64,000 bases of DNA. Origin: Mycobacterium shimoidei (GTDB lineage: Bacteria > Actinomycetota > Actinomycetes > Mycobacteriales > Mycobacteriaceae). The DNA is taken from contig LQPU01000028.1 in NCBI GenBank assembly GCA_002101905.1, positions 124,001 through 188,000 of the forward strand, given 5' to 3'. Positions within the stretch are counted from its first letter, which is position 1. Each line of letters opens with the position of its first letter. Below are positions 34,525 through 41,655 of the stretch, piece after piece. Made by a program: the position numbers and the translations under genes. Under the pieces are notes generated by a model. That model was not told where the DNA came from, made no database searches, and worked only from the letters and a program-made list of their open reading frames with translations.

Positions 34525-34606
34525 CAAACACCTACACTTCGGGTATGCGCTCCCGGGGCAAGCGATACTGTCTAGTGATTCCACTCAATCGCAGAAGGAT
34601 TCGGGC

Positions 34607-35212
34607 ATGGCCGTGACGGACAGGGTGTCAGTGCGTGAGGCGAAACGTCTGCAGACCCGGGAACGTCTCATGGGCGCGGCCATCGCGGAATTCAAGCGGA
34701 CCGGGATGGCCGACGCCGATGTCGGCACCATCGTCACCGCCGCCGGCGTCGCGCACGGCACGTTCTTCTTTCACTTCCCCACCAAAGAGCACGTTCTTTT
34801 GGAGTTGGAACGACGAGAGGAAGAGCGCATCGTCAAGCAGTTCAACCAGTTCCTCAAAGTGCCGCGCGACCTGCCAGCGGTGTTGGCTGAGGCGGTGCGC
34901 CTGGTTCTGGGCCTGGAGCGACGGCTGGGCGACGTACTGTTCAACGACTTTCTGGCGCTGCACTTCTCGCAGACCCGGCCGGCCGCGGAGGACGGCAGGG
35001 ACCACCCCGTGATCGTTCTGGTCGCCGAGCAGATCCAGCTCGCGCGTGACCGCGGCGAGATCGACGCCGAGGTAAATCCGATGAACAGCGCCGTCTTCTT
35101 TCTGCTCGGTTTGTACGCGCTGCTGATCACCACTCACGACTGGCCGACACGTCACGCCCTCGTGGACGACTTCGTCACCAGAACTTTGCGCAGCCTGGCG
35201 CCGGCGAGCTGA
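34607..35212 (+). CDS. TetR-family regulator of the membrane-protein/NorQ/NorD-like operon
   Basis: A 201-residue TetR protein with a helix-turn-helix at about residues 33-70 (VGTIVTAAGVAHGTFFFHFPT). The ATG has AGAAGG 8 nt upstream. It lies 86 bp ahead of the operon 35299-39802 in the same direction. Related palindromes occur ahead of its own gene, ahead of the first membrane-protein gene and ahead of the first small peptide gene, so it very probably represses the whole locus. The inducer is unknown. Confidence 0.92.
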   Translation: MAVTDRVSVREAKRLQTRERLMGAAIAEFKRTGMADADVGTIVTAAGVAHGTFFFHFPTKEHVLLELERREEERIVKQFNQFLKVPRDLPAVLAEAVRLVLGLERRLGDVLFNDFLALHFSQTRPAAEDGRDHPVIVLVAEQIQLARDRGEIDAEVNPMNSAVFFLLGLYALLITTHDWPTRHALVDDFVTRTLRSLAPAS

Positions 35213-35228
35213 ACCGAGCAGTTCTTGT

Positions 35229-35241
35229 TGACTGCGGTCAG
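35229..35241. promoter_or_regulatory. Operator copy B upstream of the membrane-protein operon
   Basis: TGACTGCGGTCAG agrees with the other two sites at 10 of 13 positions with identical spacing; the inverted arms are TGAC and GTCA. It overlaps a possible -35 element TTGACT (35228-35233). Confidence 0.5.
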
Positions 35242-35298
35242 CTTTGATACCTTGACGGAACCCGCCCACCGTCGGCTCGTCGAAACGGACGGACTGCT

Positions 35299-36021
35299 GT
35301 GACTCGATCAACGAAGAACCCGGCCGACCCTCGATCCGGCGGTCTAGGCGACGGACTCGGCCTCGATGATCACCTCGAACAGTCCCGACTTGCGCAGCGC
35401 CGGGCCGACAAGTGGCTGATCTCGGGCAGCGTTCTGATCGGTACCACGGCCCTGGGCATCTTCGGCCTGCCGCTGTTTTTCCGTGGAGTCGCGCTGCTGC
35501 GCCGTGCCCGTCGAGACGGTCTGTCGGTGCGGCCCATGCTCGTCACGCTGCTCGGCTACCTGGTGATCATCGATGCCGCCATCAACACGGTGGGATGGGC
35601 ACTCGACATGGTGGCCAACCACACGCTCTTGGCCCGAGTCCTGTTGACCGGGTGGGGCAACATGTTCGACGCCGGATACTTCTGGCACTTCAACGAGCTG
35701 TGGATAGGCGGCGCGGCAGGCCCAGGCGAAAAGGGCTGGGAGATCGGGCTCATCTTCACGGTATTCACCATGCGCATCGCGGCGGCCATCGGCTTTTTGC
35801 AGATGAAGCGCTGGGGCCACCAGTGGATGATCGTCACCTGCTGGATGGGCGTCGTGATCTGGTGCGGCTACGTCTTCAACATGACGATGTACGCCGACGT
35901 CCGGTTCGCCGGTGTCGTGCTGCCGGTGGTCGGCTGGTGGCTCTACGACATCTTCTACATCAGCCCGTTTCTCGCGCTCCCCTATTTGCACACGGTCAAC
36001 CGCGAACTGTTCACCGACTGA
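35299..36021 (+). CDS. Polytopic membrane protein A, uncharacterised (duplicated family)
   Basis: A 240-residue protein with about five or six transmembrane helices (near residues 40-66, 75-100, 145-165, 172-195 and 205-228). About 70 percent identical by eye to the protein at 38688. Blocks conserved in both include GWGNMFDAGYFWH, NELW, GGAAGPGEK, MKRWGHQWM, FNMTMYADVR and YLHTVNRE. The shared His residues (in VANHTL, FWH, WGHQW and LHTV) are attractive heme or metal ligands; this is inference. It does not resemble NorB, PmoC or AlkB. The GTG start at 35299 lacks a strong ribosome site. Confidence 0.85.
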   Translation: MTRSTKNPADPRSGGLGDGLGLDDHLEQSRLAQRRADKWLISGSVLIGTTALGIFGLPLFFRGVALLRRARRDGLSVRPMLVTLLGYLVIIDAAINTVGWALDMVANHTLLARVLLTGWGNMFDAGYFWHFNELWIGGAAGPGEKGWEIGLIFTVFTMRIAAAIGFLQMKRWGHQWMIVTCWMGVVIWCGYVFNMTMYADVRFAGVVLPVVGWWLYDIFYISPFLALPYLHTVNRELFTD

Positions 36022-36035
36022 CAGCGACCCGCCAA

Positions 36036-36050
36036 ATGACTTTAGTCAGT
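36036..36050. promoter_or_regulatory. Operator copy C, inside the operon before the first small peptide gene
   Basis: ATGACTTTAGTCAGT has TGACT and AGTCA as inverted arms and is a 14-of-15 match to the reverse complement of copy A. It suggests a second regulated promoter ahead of the small peptide and NorD/NorQ-like genes. Confidence 0.65.
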
Positions 36051-36077
36051 GAGACTGCGAGCTAAGGAAGGCAGATC

Positions 36078-36182
36078 ATGGCGTATCTCTGGGAGCTACT
36101 CCGCTACGCCGCAGCCTGGGGCGGCACCATCCTGATCATCATGTTCTGGTACTGGATGTTTTCCAACATCGGCACGTTCTGA
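36078..36182 (+). CDS. Small membrane peptide A (34 residues)
   Basis: ATG at 36078, TGA at 36180-36182, with AAGGAAGG 6-7 nt upstream. The product starts MAYLWELLRY and has one hydrophobic helix (TILIIMFWYWMF). It ends 4 nt before the NorD-like gene, so translation is probably coupled. Tiny single-span subunits of this kind (for example CydX in cytochrome bd oxidase) stabilise membrane enzyme complexes. A role as a subunit with membrane protein A is inference. Confidence 0.75.
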   Translation: MAYLWELLRYAAAWGGTILIIMFWYWMFSNIGTF

Positions 36183-36186
36183 GCCA

Positions 36187-37719
36187 ATGGCCGACCGCTG
36201 GAACGGACACGCACTGACGCTCGAGCGCAGTTGCGCCGTGTCCGCAGTTGCATTCAGCGAGCACCGTCGCGAGGGGGTGCGACTAGTCACCGGAGATCGG
36301 CGCAGCTTCGGGTTGAACGCGGCGCTGAACTATGTCCACGTGCCCTACCCGACCGTCAACCGCGACTGGACCCGGCGAACCCTGACTTGCGGTGTGGCGC
36401 TGCAATGTTCGCCATCGAAGGAACGTATCACCGAATACCGCCTGAATGAGCTGTCAGCCCGGGAGCTGCGCGCACTCACACTCGTCGAGGCGTCGGTCGC
36501 CCTCGGGTGGATCGCCGCGCGCTGGCCCGGGTTACGCCGTGAAATACAAAGGCTGCTTCCCGATCTCGAGATCGCGCCGGCGGATATGGATGCCGGGCAG
36601 ATGCTGGACCGGGCGATCCACCTGGCGGCCACCGATCGGCCCCTTAACGTGCATCCACTGCTTGGCCAACTTCCGTTGGCTTACACCCGGCCCCACGCAC
36701 TCAGTGACAAGCTGCGCAGGACCTTCGGCAGGATGCCGTGGACGACAACGCACAAACGCATGCCGCGTCCGTACTCGGTGCCCGCAGGCGGCGACGGCGG
36801 GGTGCGCAATTCGAATCTGCCCCCGCCGAGCCGGCCGCAGGACAGCGATCTCGAGTTCGCCCCGGATCGCCGGCCCGGAATTCCGTATCCCGAATGGAAC
36901 ATGTGGACCAACAGCTTCATCCGCGACCATGTCGCGGTGCTCGAGCGCGCGCTTCCCGCACCGACGTCGCCGCCCGCGGCCGTCTCCCCCGACCTGCGGA
37001 GGTGGTTTGAAGAGCACACCCATCGCGCGATGGCGAGCGGTCTGGAGGACGGATCCGATATCGATGTCGAGCGATACGTCAACCACTTCGTCGACCTGGC
37101 GGCCGGCGAGGCGGCCGAGCCGCGAATCTTCCGCGAGCTATCGCCGAGCAGCCGCGACGTCACCACCGCACTTCTGCTGGATGGCAGTTCGTCGTTAGGA
37201 GTGCACGGCGGTCGGATATTTCAGCTGGAATTGGCGTGCGCGGATGCTCTTTCACGGGCGTTGAAGCTCGCCCGCGAGCGCCACGGCGTTTTCGTGTTCA
37301 CCGGCAACACCAGGCATCGAGTGGAAGTGCTGCGCCTGAAAGACTTCACGGACGCGAGGTTCGTGCGCCCCAGCCGGCTGGGATTGACGACGGGCGGATA
37401 CACGCGGCTCGGCGCTCCGGTGCGCCATCTGACCAGTCGGCTGCTCGGGCAGCCGTCCGAACGGCGCCTGCTCATCGTCATCGGCGACGGCCTGATGTCC
37501 GACGAGGGTTATGAGGGCCGCTACGCGTTTGCCGACGTGTCCCACGCGGTGGCCGAGGCCAACGATGCCGGTGTCTCGATCTACTACATCGGTGTCGGTC
37601 CGACTCGTGTTGATCCACTCCCGGATGTCTTCGGGCCCCGCCGTTCCCAGCGGATCCGGCGAGTGGAGGAACTTCCGCGGGTCCTGGCGCATGTCCACCG
37701 CGAGCTCGTCGCGGCCTGA
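36187..37719 (+). CDS. VWA-domain protein, NorD/CbbO-like activator
   Basis: A 510-residue protein with a C-terminal von Willebrand A domain. The MIDAS motif is LLLDGSSSLG (DxSxS, near residue 335), followed by TTGGYTRLGAPVRH near residue 400 and IVIGDGLMSDEGYEGRYA near residue 430, the pattern seen in NorD. The N-terminal 300 residues are family-specific. With a NorQ/CbbQ-type AAA ATPase, such proteins remodel a client enzyme to insert or activate a metal cofactor (NO reductase, Rubisco). Neither client is present; the obvious candidates are the flanking membrane proteins. The NorQ-like gene follows 23 bp later. Confidence 0.88.
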   Translation: MADRWNGHALTLERSCAVSAVAFSEHRREGVRLVTGDRRSFGLNAALNYVHVPYPTVNRDWTRRTLTCGVALQCSPSKERITEYRLNELSARELRALTLVEASVALGWIAARWPGLRREIQRLLPDLEIAPADMDAGQMLDRAIHLAATDRPLNVHPLLGQLPLAYTRPHALSDKLRRTFGRMPWTTTHKRMPRPYSVPAGGDGGVRNSNLPPPSRPQDSDLEFAPDRRPGIPYPEWNMWTNSFIRDHVAVLERALPAPTSPPAAVSPDLRRWFEEHTHRAMASGLEDGSDIDVERYVNHFVDLAAGEAAEPRIFRELSPSSRDVTTALLLDGSSSLGVHGGRIFQLELACADALSRALKLARERHGVFVFTGNTRHRVEVLRLKDFTDARFVRPSRLGLTTGGYTRLGAPVRHLTSRLLGQPSERRLLIVIGDGLMSDEGYEGRYAFADVSHAVAEANDAGVSIYYIGVGPTRVDPLPDVFGPRRSQRIRRVEELPRVLAHVHRELVAA

Positions 37720-37742
37720 TCCATGACTTCGCAGAGGAAGAG

Positions 37743-38546
37743 ATGACGACCACCACATATTTGGCGAACGGCAACGAAGTCAAGCTGTTCGAGCAGGCGT
37801 TTGATCGGCGAATGCCGGTGATGCTCACCGGACCGACCGGGTGCGGCAAGACTCGGCTGGTCGAGCACATGGGCCTGCTGCTCGGCCGACCCGTCGTCAC
37901 GATCAGCTGTCACGACGATCTGACCAGTTCGGATCTCGTCGGCCGCTTCATCGTGACCGGAGGGGACGTCGTCTGGACCGATGGACCGCTGACCAGAGCG
38001 GTCAAGGCTGGTGCCCTTTGTTATCTCGACGAGGTGGTCGAAGCCCGGCACGACTCGCTGGCGATTCTGCATTCGCTGACCGATCACCGCCGGGCGCTGT
38101 ATCTAGACCGGGCCGGCGAAGTCGTGCACGCCCCAGACGAATTCATGCTTGTCTGCTCGTACAATCCCGCCTACCGCAGCTCTCTGAAAGAACTCAAACC
38201 GTCATTCCGGCAACGGTTCGTGACGCTCGCGCTGAACTATCTGCCCCCCGATCGCGAGGCCGAGGTGATCGTCGCCGAAACGGGGGTACCGGCGGCAACG
38301 GCGCGGCGACTCGTTGATTGCGCGGTCGCGATCCGCACCGCGGACGAGGCCTTTCACTTCGAGCCGCCGTCCACCCGGGTGCTGGTGACCGCGGCAGCGA
38401 TGATCGTCGCCGGCGCAACCGAATTGGAAGCCGCAGAGGCCTGCATCCTGGCACCGCTGAGCACTGACGGCGCCATTACCGAGGGTTTGCGTGAGGTCGC
38501 GGCGGCATGTCTGGACACCGCCGATACGCCGAGCACACGAAACTAG
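37743..38546 (+). CDS. MoxR-family AAA+ ATPase, NorQ/CbbQ-like
   Basis: A 267-residue AAA ATPase with Walker A GPTGCGKT at residues 29-36, Walker B ALCYLDEVVEA near residue 93, a sensor-type CSYNPAYRSS near residue 142, an arginine-finger region FRQRF near 157, and the CbbQ-type C-terminus FHFEPPSTRVLV. MoxR/NorQ ATPases form rings that work with VWA partners to mature metalloenzymes. The ATG start has AGGAAGAG upstream. It lies between the NorD-like gene and the second small peptide gene. Confidence 0.92.
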   Translation: MTTTTYLANGNEVKLFEQAFDRRMPVMLTGPTGCGKTRLVEHMGLLLGRPVVTISCHDDLTSSDLVGRFIVTGGDVVWTDGPLTRAVKAGALCYLDEVVEARHDSLAILHSLTDHRRALYLDRAGEVVHAPDEFMLVCSYNPAYRSSLKELKPSFRQRFVTLALNYLPPDREAEVIVAETGVPAATARRLVDCAVAIRTADEAFHFEPPSTRVLVTAAAMIVAGATELEAAEACILAPLSTDGAITEGLREVAAACLDTADTPSTRN

Positions 38547-38562
38547 GAAGGGACCGGCTCCA

Positions 38563-38691
38563 ATGGATTACCAGGAACGCAAACGTAAACGAGCGCTGAT
38601 CGTTCTGCAAGTGGTCATCTACGGGTATCTGCTGACGATGTTCCTCATCCAGTTGTACATGTCCTTCGCCCGGGGTTGGTGGCAGTTATGA
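38563..38691 (+). CDS. Small membrane peptide B (42 residues)
   Basis: ATG at 38563 with AGGAAGGGA upstream; TGA at 38689-38691 overlaps the ATG of membrane protein B (ATGA). The product has a basic N-terminus (MDYQERKRKRA) and one hydrophobic helix (LIVLQVVIYGYLLTMFL). Its place just before membrane protein B mirrors peptide A just after membrane protein A, so each large protein may have its own small subunit. Confidence 0.78.
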   Translation: MDYQERKRKRALIVLQVVIYGYLLTMFLIQLYMSFARGWWQL

Positions 38692-39389
38692 GCTCGCCGG
38701 TGATCGGGGCCGGCAGCGCTCCGGTCGGCTTGGATGACCACCACGAAGAATCGCGGTTGGCCCAGCGCCGAGCCGACAAATGGATGATCGTCGGTGCCGC
38801 GTTGATGGGAATGTGGGCGCCCGGTCTCATCGGCTTTCCCATCTTTATGCGCGGCGTGTGGCTGCAGCGCCAGGCGCTGCGGGCGGGCCTGTCGGTCCGG
38901 CCGATGATCGTCACCCTCATCGGCTATCTGGTGCTGGTCGACGGGATGCTCAACAGCCTTGGCTGGGCGCTGGATTTGGTCGCCAACCACACCCTGATCA
39001 ATCGGGTGCTCATGGTCGGCTGGGGAAACATGTTCGATGCCGGCTATTTCTGGCACTACAACGAGTTGTGGGTCGGCGGCGCGGCCGGGCCGGGCGAGAA
39101 AGCCTACGTGGCCGGGCTGATTCTGACGGTGTTTTCCATGCGGGTCGCCGCCGCGATCGGTTTTTTGCAGATGAAGCGCTGGGGCCACCAATGGATGGTC
39201 ATCACCTGCTGGATGGGTCTCGTCATCTGGTGTGCCTACGTGTTCAACATGACGATGTACGCCGATGTGCGCTACGCCGGCGTCGTGTTTCCAGTGATCG
39301 GCTGGTGGCTCTACGACATCTTCTACATCACCCCTTTCCTGGCCATCCCGTATCTGCACACGGTCAACCGCGAAATCTTTTCTGACTGA
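38688..39389 (+). CDS. Polytopic membrane protein B, paralogue of protein A
   Basis: A 233-residue predicted membrane protein that aligns with the product of 35299-36021 over nearly its full length, sharing DAGYFWH, NELW, GGAAGPGEK, MKRWGHQWM, NMTMYADVR and LHTVNRE. Conservation is highest in these polar and His-containing blocks and lower in the first two helices, suggesting a common cofactor or interaction site with some divergence. It starts at the ATG at 38688 overlapping peptide B. A and B may form a heterodimer, or alternative homodimers. Confidence 0.87.
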   Translation: MSSPVIGAGSAPVGLDDHHEESRLAQRRADKWMIVGAALMGMWAPGLIGFPIFMRGVWLQRQALRAGLSVRPMIVTLIGYLVLVDGMLNSLGWALDLVANHTLINRVLMVGWGNMFDAGYFWHYNELWVGGAAGPGEKAYVAGLILTVFSMRVAAAIGFLQMKRWGHQWMVITCWMGLVIWCAYVFNMTMYADVRYAGVVFPVIGWWLYDIFYITPFLAIPYLHTVNREIFSD

Positions 39390-39409
39390 ACCGGTTCAAG
39401 GAGTAGCAA

Positions 39410-39802
39410 GTGACGCCATCATCAGAAGGCCTTCCGCCGGGAACCACGGCCTACTACGCCCGAATGCACAAATGGATCAAACGCGCAGTGCTGGTCTGTT
39501 TGGTCGCCCTTGTCATCGAAGGGGCTTTCACGCTGCCGTTCATGGCGATCTACTACGGCTACCCAACTTTGAGCCTCACCCAGATCTGCAGTGAGCTGTT
39601 GAAGATCCGGTATTCCGACGACACCTTGGAATGCAAGTTCCCCTATCCCCCGCTGGGGCCGCCGGAGGGCGCCGAGGGCAAGGACACCGCCCAGGACCAG
39701 TGGGGTATTCAGCCGGTTCCCAAGTACCACCGGCTGGGGTTCCGGGAACTGGTTCGTATCCACGATGAGCGCGTGGCCCGGCAGCAGACCGACCACCCAT
39801 AA
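39410..39802 (+). CDS. Single-pass membrane protein, last gene of the NorQ/NorD-like operon
   Basis: A 130-residue protein with one transmembrane helix (about residues 24-48, [20 protein letters not shown]) and a polar C-terminal domain of about 80 residues. The domain has two cysteines (ICSELL and LECKFPY), probably on the outer face, which could form a disulfide or bind metal. I recognise no family. The GTG start has AAGGAG 8 nt upstream and lies 20 bp after membrane protein B, so it is likely part of the same complex. Confidence 0.78.
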   Translation: MTPSSEGLPPGTTAYYARMHKWIKRAVLVCLVALVIEGAFTLPFMAIYYGYPTLSLTQICSELLKIRYSDDTLECKFPYPPLGPPEGAEGKDTAQDQWGIQPVPKYHRLGFRELVRIHDERVARQQTDHP

Positions 39803-39829
39803 AGCCAGCGTGATCGCCGGCATCCACTA

Positions 39830-40353
39830 AGCCAACGCCGCAAAGTCAGCGAAACGCGCAGGATTTCATTTGCCGCGCCTTCCGATGCCATGCCCTCCGG
39901 CGAGGTGACGTTGAGGCCCGGTGACGGAATCGGTGGCTCGTAGAGCATGATCCGACGGAAAGCCGATGTGATCAGGGCGGCTTCCAGGACCGCCAACGCA
40001 CCGTAAGAATGTCCGACGACGTAGACGTCGCCGCCGACGGCCTCGGCAACGGCGGCGACATCCTCGGCCTCCCGGGCCAAGCTGTACGGCTCAGCCTCGG
40101 CCGTGCTGAGTCCCCGGCCGCGGCGGTCCATCGCGTGCACGCTGTAGCGCTGTGCCAGCGTCGGCGTCACCACCGACCAGCGAGCGCGCGTGCCCGTGCT
40201 GCCGTGTACAAGCAGCAGATGCGGTCCGGCACCGACGGATTCGTAGCCGATCACGGTTCCGTCGGGGGAAGTTACGGTCGTCGTGCTGGCGATCAGAGCA
40301 CGTCGAATCTGTCGGAGCCGTCGAGGTAACGCAGCAAATAGCGCGTTTCCCAT
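39830..40353 (-). pseudogene. Truncated alpha/beta hydrolase
   Basis: The frame shows the first half of an alpha/beta hydrolase: GPHLLLVHGSTGTRARW (oxyanion region), DRRGRG, and the nucleophile elbow VVGHSYGAL. After the LYEPPIPS segment the resemblance fades near 39830-39850, and the remaining codons are antisense to the end of the membrane operon. The catalytic Asp and His that lie in the missing C-terminal half are absent. The likely start is the ATG at 40353. The break coincides with the end of the operon, suggesting that an insertion or deletion destroyed the gene. Confidence 0.7.
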
Positions 40354-40397
40354 CGCCGGTAGCGCCACAGCCTGAGTCGCTGGCGAAGTCGCTTCAT
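40293..40397 (-). CDS. Small basic protein (34 residues)
   Basis: The ATG at 40397 has GGAAGGAG 6-7 nt upstream, one of the better ribosome sites in the window. The product is very rich in Arg (MKRLRQRLRLWRYRRW...) and ends at the TGA at 40293-40295. It overlaps the start of the truncated hydrolase in another frame and could have been cotranslated with it. The function is unknown; a nucleic-acid or membrane-surface binding role would fit the charge, but that is speculative. Confidence 0.5.
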   Translation of the reverse strand: MKRLRQRLRLWRYRRWETRYLLRYLDGSDRFDVL

Positions 40398-40559
40398 GCC
40401 TGTCTCCTTCCGTGCCGCCACGCGGGTGTGCCGAACGGCGACGTCATGAGACGAGGGTGCCAACACTGGCCGCAGGCGTACCGCGCTGGATGTGCCATGT
40501 TTTCCACAGAAACGGACACCCTTGCAGACCACCGGAATTCAAGGTTCCTTGTCGTCGCT

Positions 40560-41519
40560 ATGCCCTACGTGAAACTCGGGCTTCGTCTGCCTCAAAGGGC
40601 GGGAGTGGACCTGCAACACGACGTGGTCGAAGCAGCCATGATTGCCGAAGCGGCCGGCTACGCGAGTTTGTGGACGTATGAACGTCTGCTGTTCCCGCAG
40701 GCGCCCGCCGAGCCGTATGCCCCGCCCAACGTACCGTGGCCGGAAACCTCGCGGCAGGCAGCCGGTCCCCTGACCGTGCTCACTGCGGCGGCGGTGGCGA
40801 CCGAAAAGGTGCGCCTCGGCACCGCCGTTCTCGTCGCTGCACTTCACACACCGGTCCAGCTGGCGAAGGCGTTGGCCACGATCGATCAGATCAGCGGCTG
40901 CCGCGTGATCGCGGGCATGAGCACCGGCTGGTCCACCGACGAACTTCGGGCCGCTGGGGCGACCCGAGCGGATCGCGGTCGCTTCCTCGACGAGACCCTG
41001 GACGTTTTCGATGCGGTGTGGGGTCCGGACCCGGTCACCTTCCGGAGTCCGCGCGTGATCATCGACAACGCCGCAGTGTTGCCCAAGCCGGTTTCGAAAA
41101 TCCCGGTGATGCTGGGCGGCGGTGGCAGCAACCTGGGCCGAAGCACCAGTTCAAAAGCGTTGCAGCGCATCGCTAAACGCGCGGACGGCTGGCTGCCGCT
41201 ACTTAGCACACCCGGAGCGGCCGGGGCCGCGCAACTGCGCGCCCGCTGGGACCGTATCCGGGAAATGGCTTCTGAGTATGGCCGCGACACCAGCCGGATG
41301 GAACTGGTCGTGGTGGGAAACGTCACCTTCACGCCCCGTCCGGCAGGACCCGACCGGTCGGCGTTCGTCGGCACCCTCGACCAGATCATGGACGACGTCC
41401 AAACGGCCGCCGAAGCCGGCGCCGACGAGCTCATCGTGGATCTGAACCTGCAGGACTGGTTCACCAGCACTCAGCAAATGCTTGAAACCGCGGTCGAGAT
41501 CCGCGAACGGCACTCCTAA
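40560..41519 (+). CDS. Luciferase-like (LLM class) F420- or flavin-dependent oxidoreductase
   Basis: A 319-residue TIM-barrel protein of the luciferase-like monooxygenase family. It starts MPYVKLGLRLP at the ATG at 40560. Further marks are AEAAGYASLWTYERLL near residue 30, LGTAVLVAALHTP near residue 85, and RVIAGMSTGWSTDELRAAG near residue 120. VMLGGGGSN near residue 185 is a cofactor phosphate-binding loop. Mycobacterial members often use coenzyme F420. The upstream frame contains no extra domain, so the ATG is favoured over the longer form. It stands alone, followed by a hairpin. Confidence 0.9.
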   Translation: MPYVKLGLRLPQRAGVDLQHDVVEAAMIAEAAGYASLWTYERLLFPQAPAEPYAPPNVPWPETSRQAAGPLTVLTAAAVATEKVRLGTAVLVAALHTPVQLAKALATIDQISGCRVIAGMSTGWSTDELRAAGATRADRGRFLDETLDVFDAVWGPDPVTFRSPRVIIDNAAVLPKPVSKIPVMLGGGGSNLGRSTSSKALQRIAKRADGWLPLLSTPGAAGAAQLRARWDRIREMASEYGRDTSRMELVVVGNVTFTPRPAGPDRSAFVGTLDQIMDDVQTAAEAGADELIVDLNLQDWFTSTQQMLETAVEIRERHS

Positions 41520-41572
41520 CGGCACCAGCGTCGCAGCGAATCTAAGTAGCACCACGTCGAGACCGGGCGAAA

Positions 41573-41594
41573 GCCCAGTAGAGCGTTACTGGGC
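41573..41594 (+). terminator. Perfect hairpin downstream of the LLM gene
   Basis: GCCCAGTA (41573-41580) and TACTGGGC (41587-41594) form an 8-bp perfect stem with a 6-nt loop, 54 bp after the LLM stop and 62 bp before the PGRS gene. There is no U-tract. It may terminate the first gene or act in the leader of the second. Confidence 0.55.
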
Positions 41595-41655
41595 TCGTAC
41601 CACCGAATACCAGCGACGATTCCTATGGACATAGCCGGGTCAGGAGCACGGACAA

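Noticed and set aside
36187..38546. True NO-reductase or Rubisco accessory genes (norDQ, cbbOQ)
   Set aside because: No norB, norC or cbbLS gene is present, so gene symbols from those systems were not used.
35299..39389. Membrane proteins A and B as PmoC, AlkB or NorB relatives
   Set aside because: They are too short for NorB, lack the His clusters of AlkB, and show no similarity I can see to PmoC; no partner subunits of those enzymes are nearby.
39388..39397. GAACCGGTTC palindrome as a regulator site
   Set aside because: A 10-bp palindrome formed around a stop codon and spacer, with no second copy or promoter near it.
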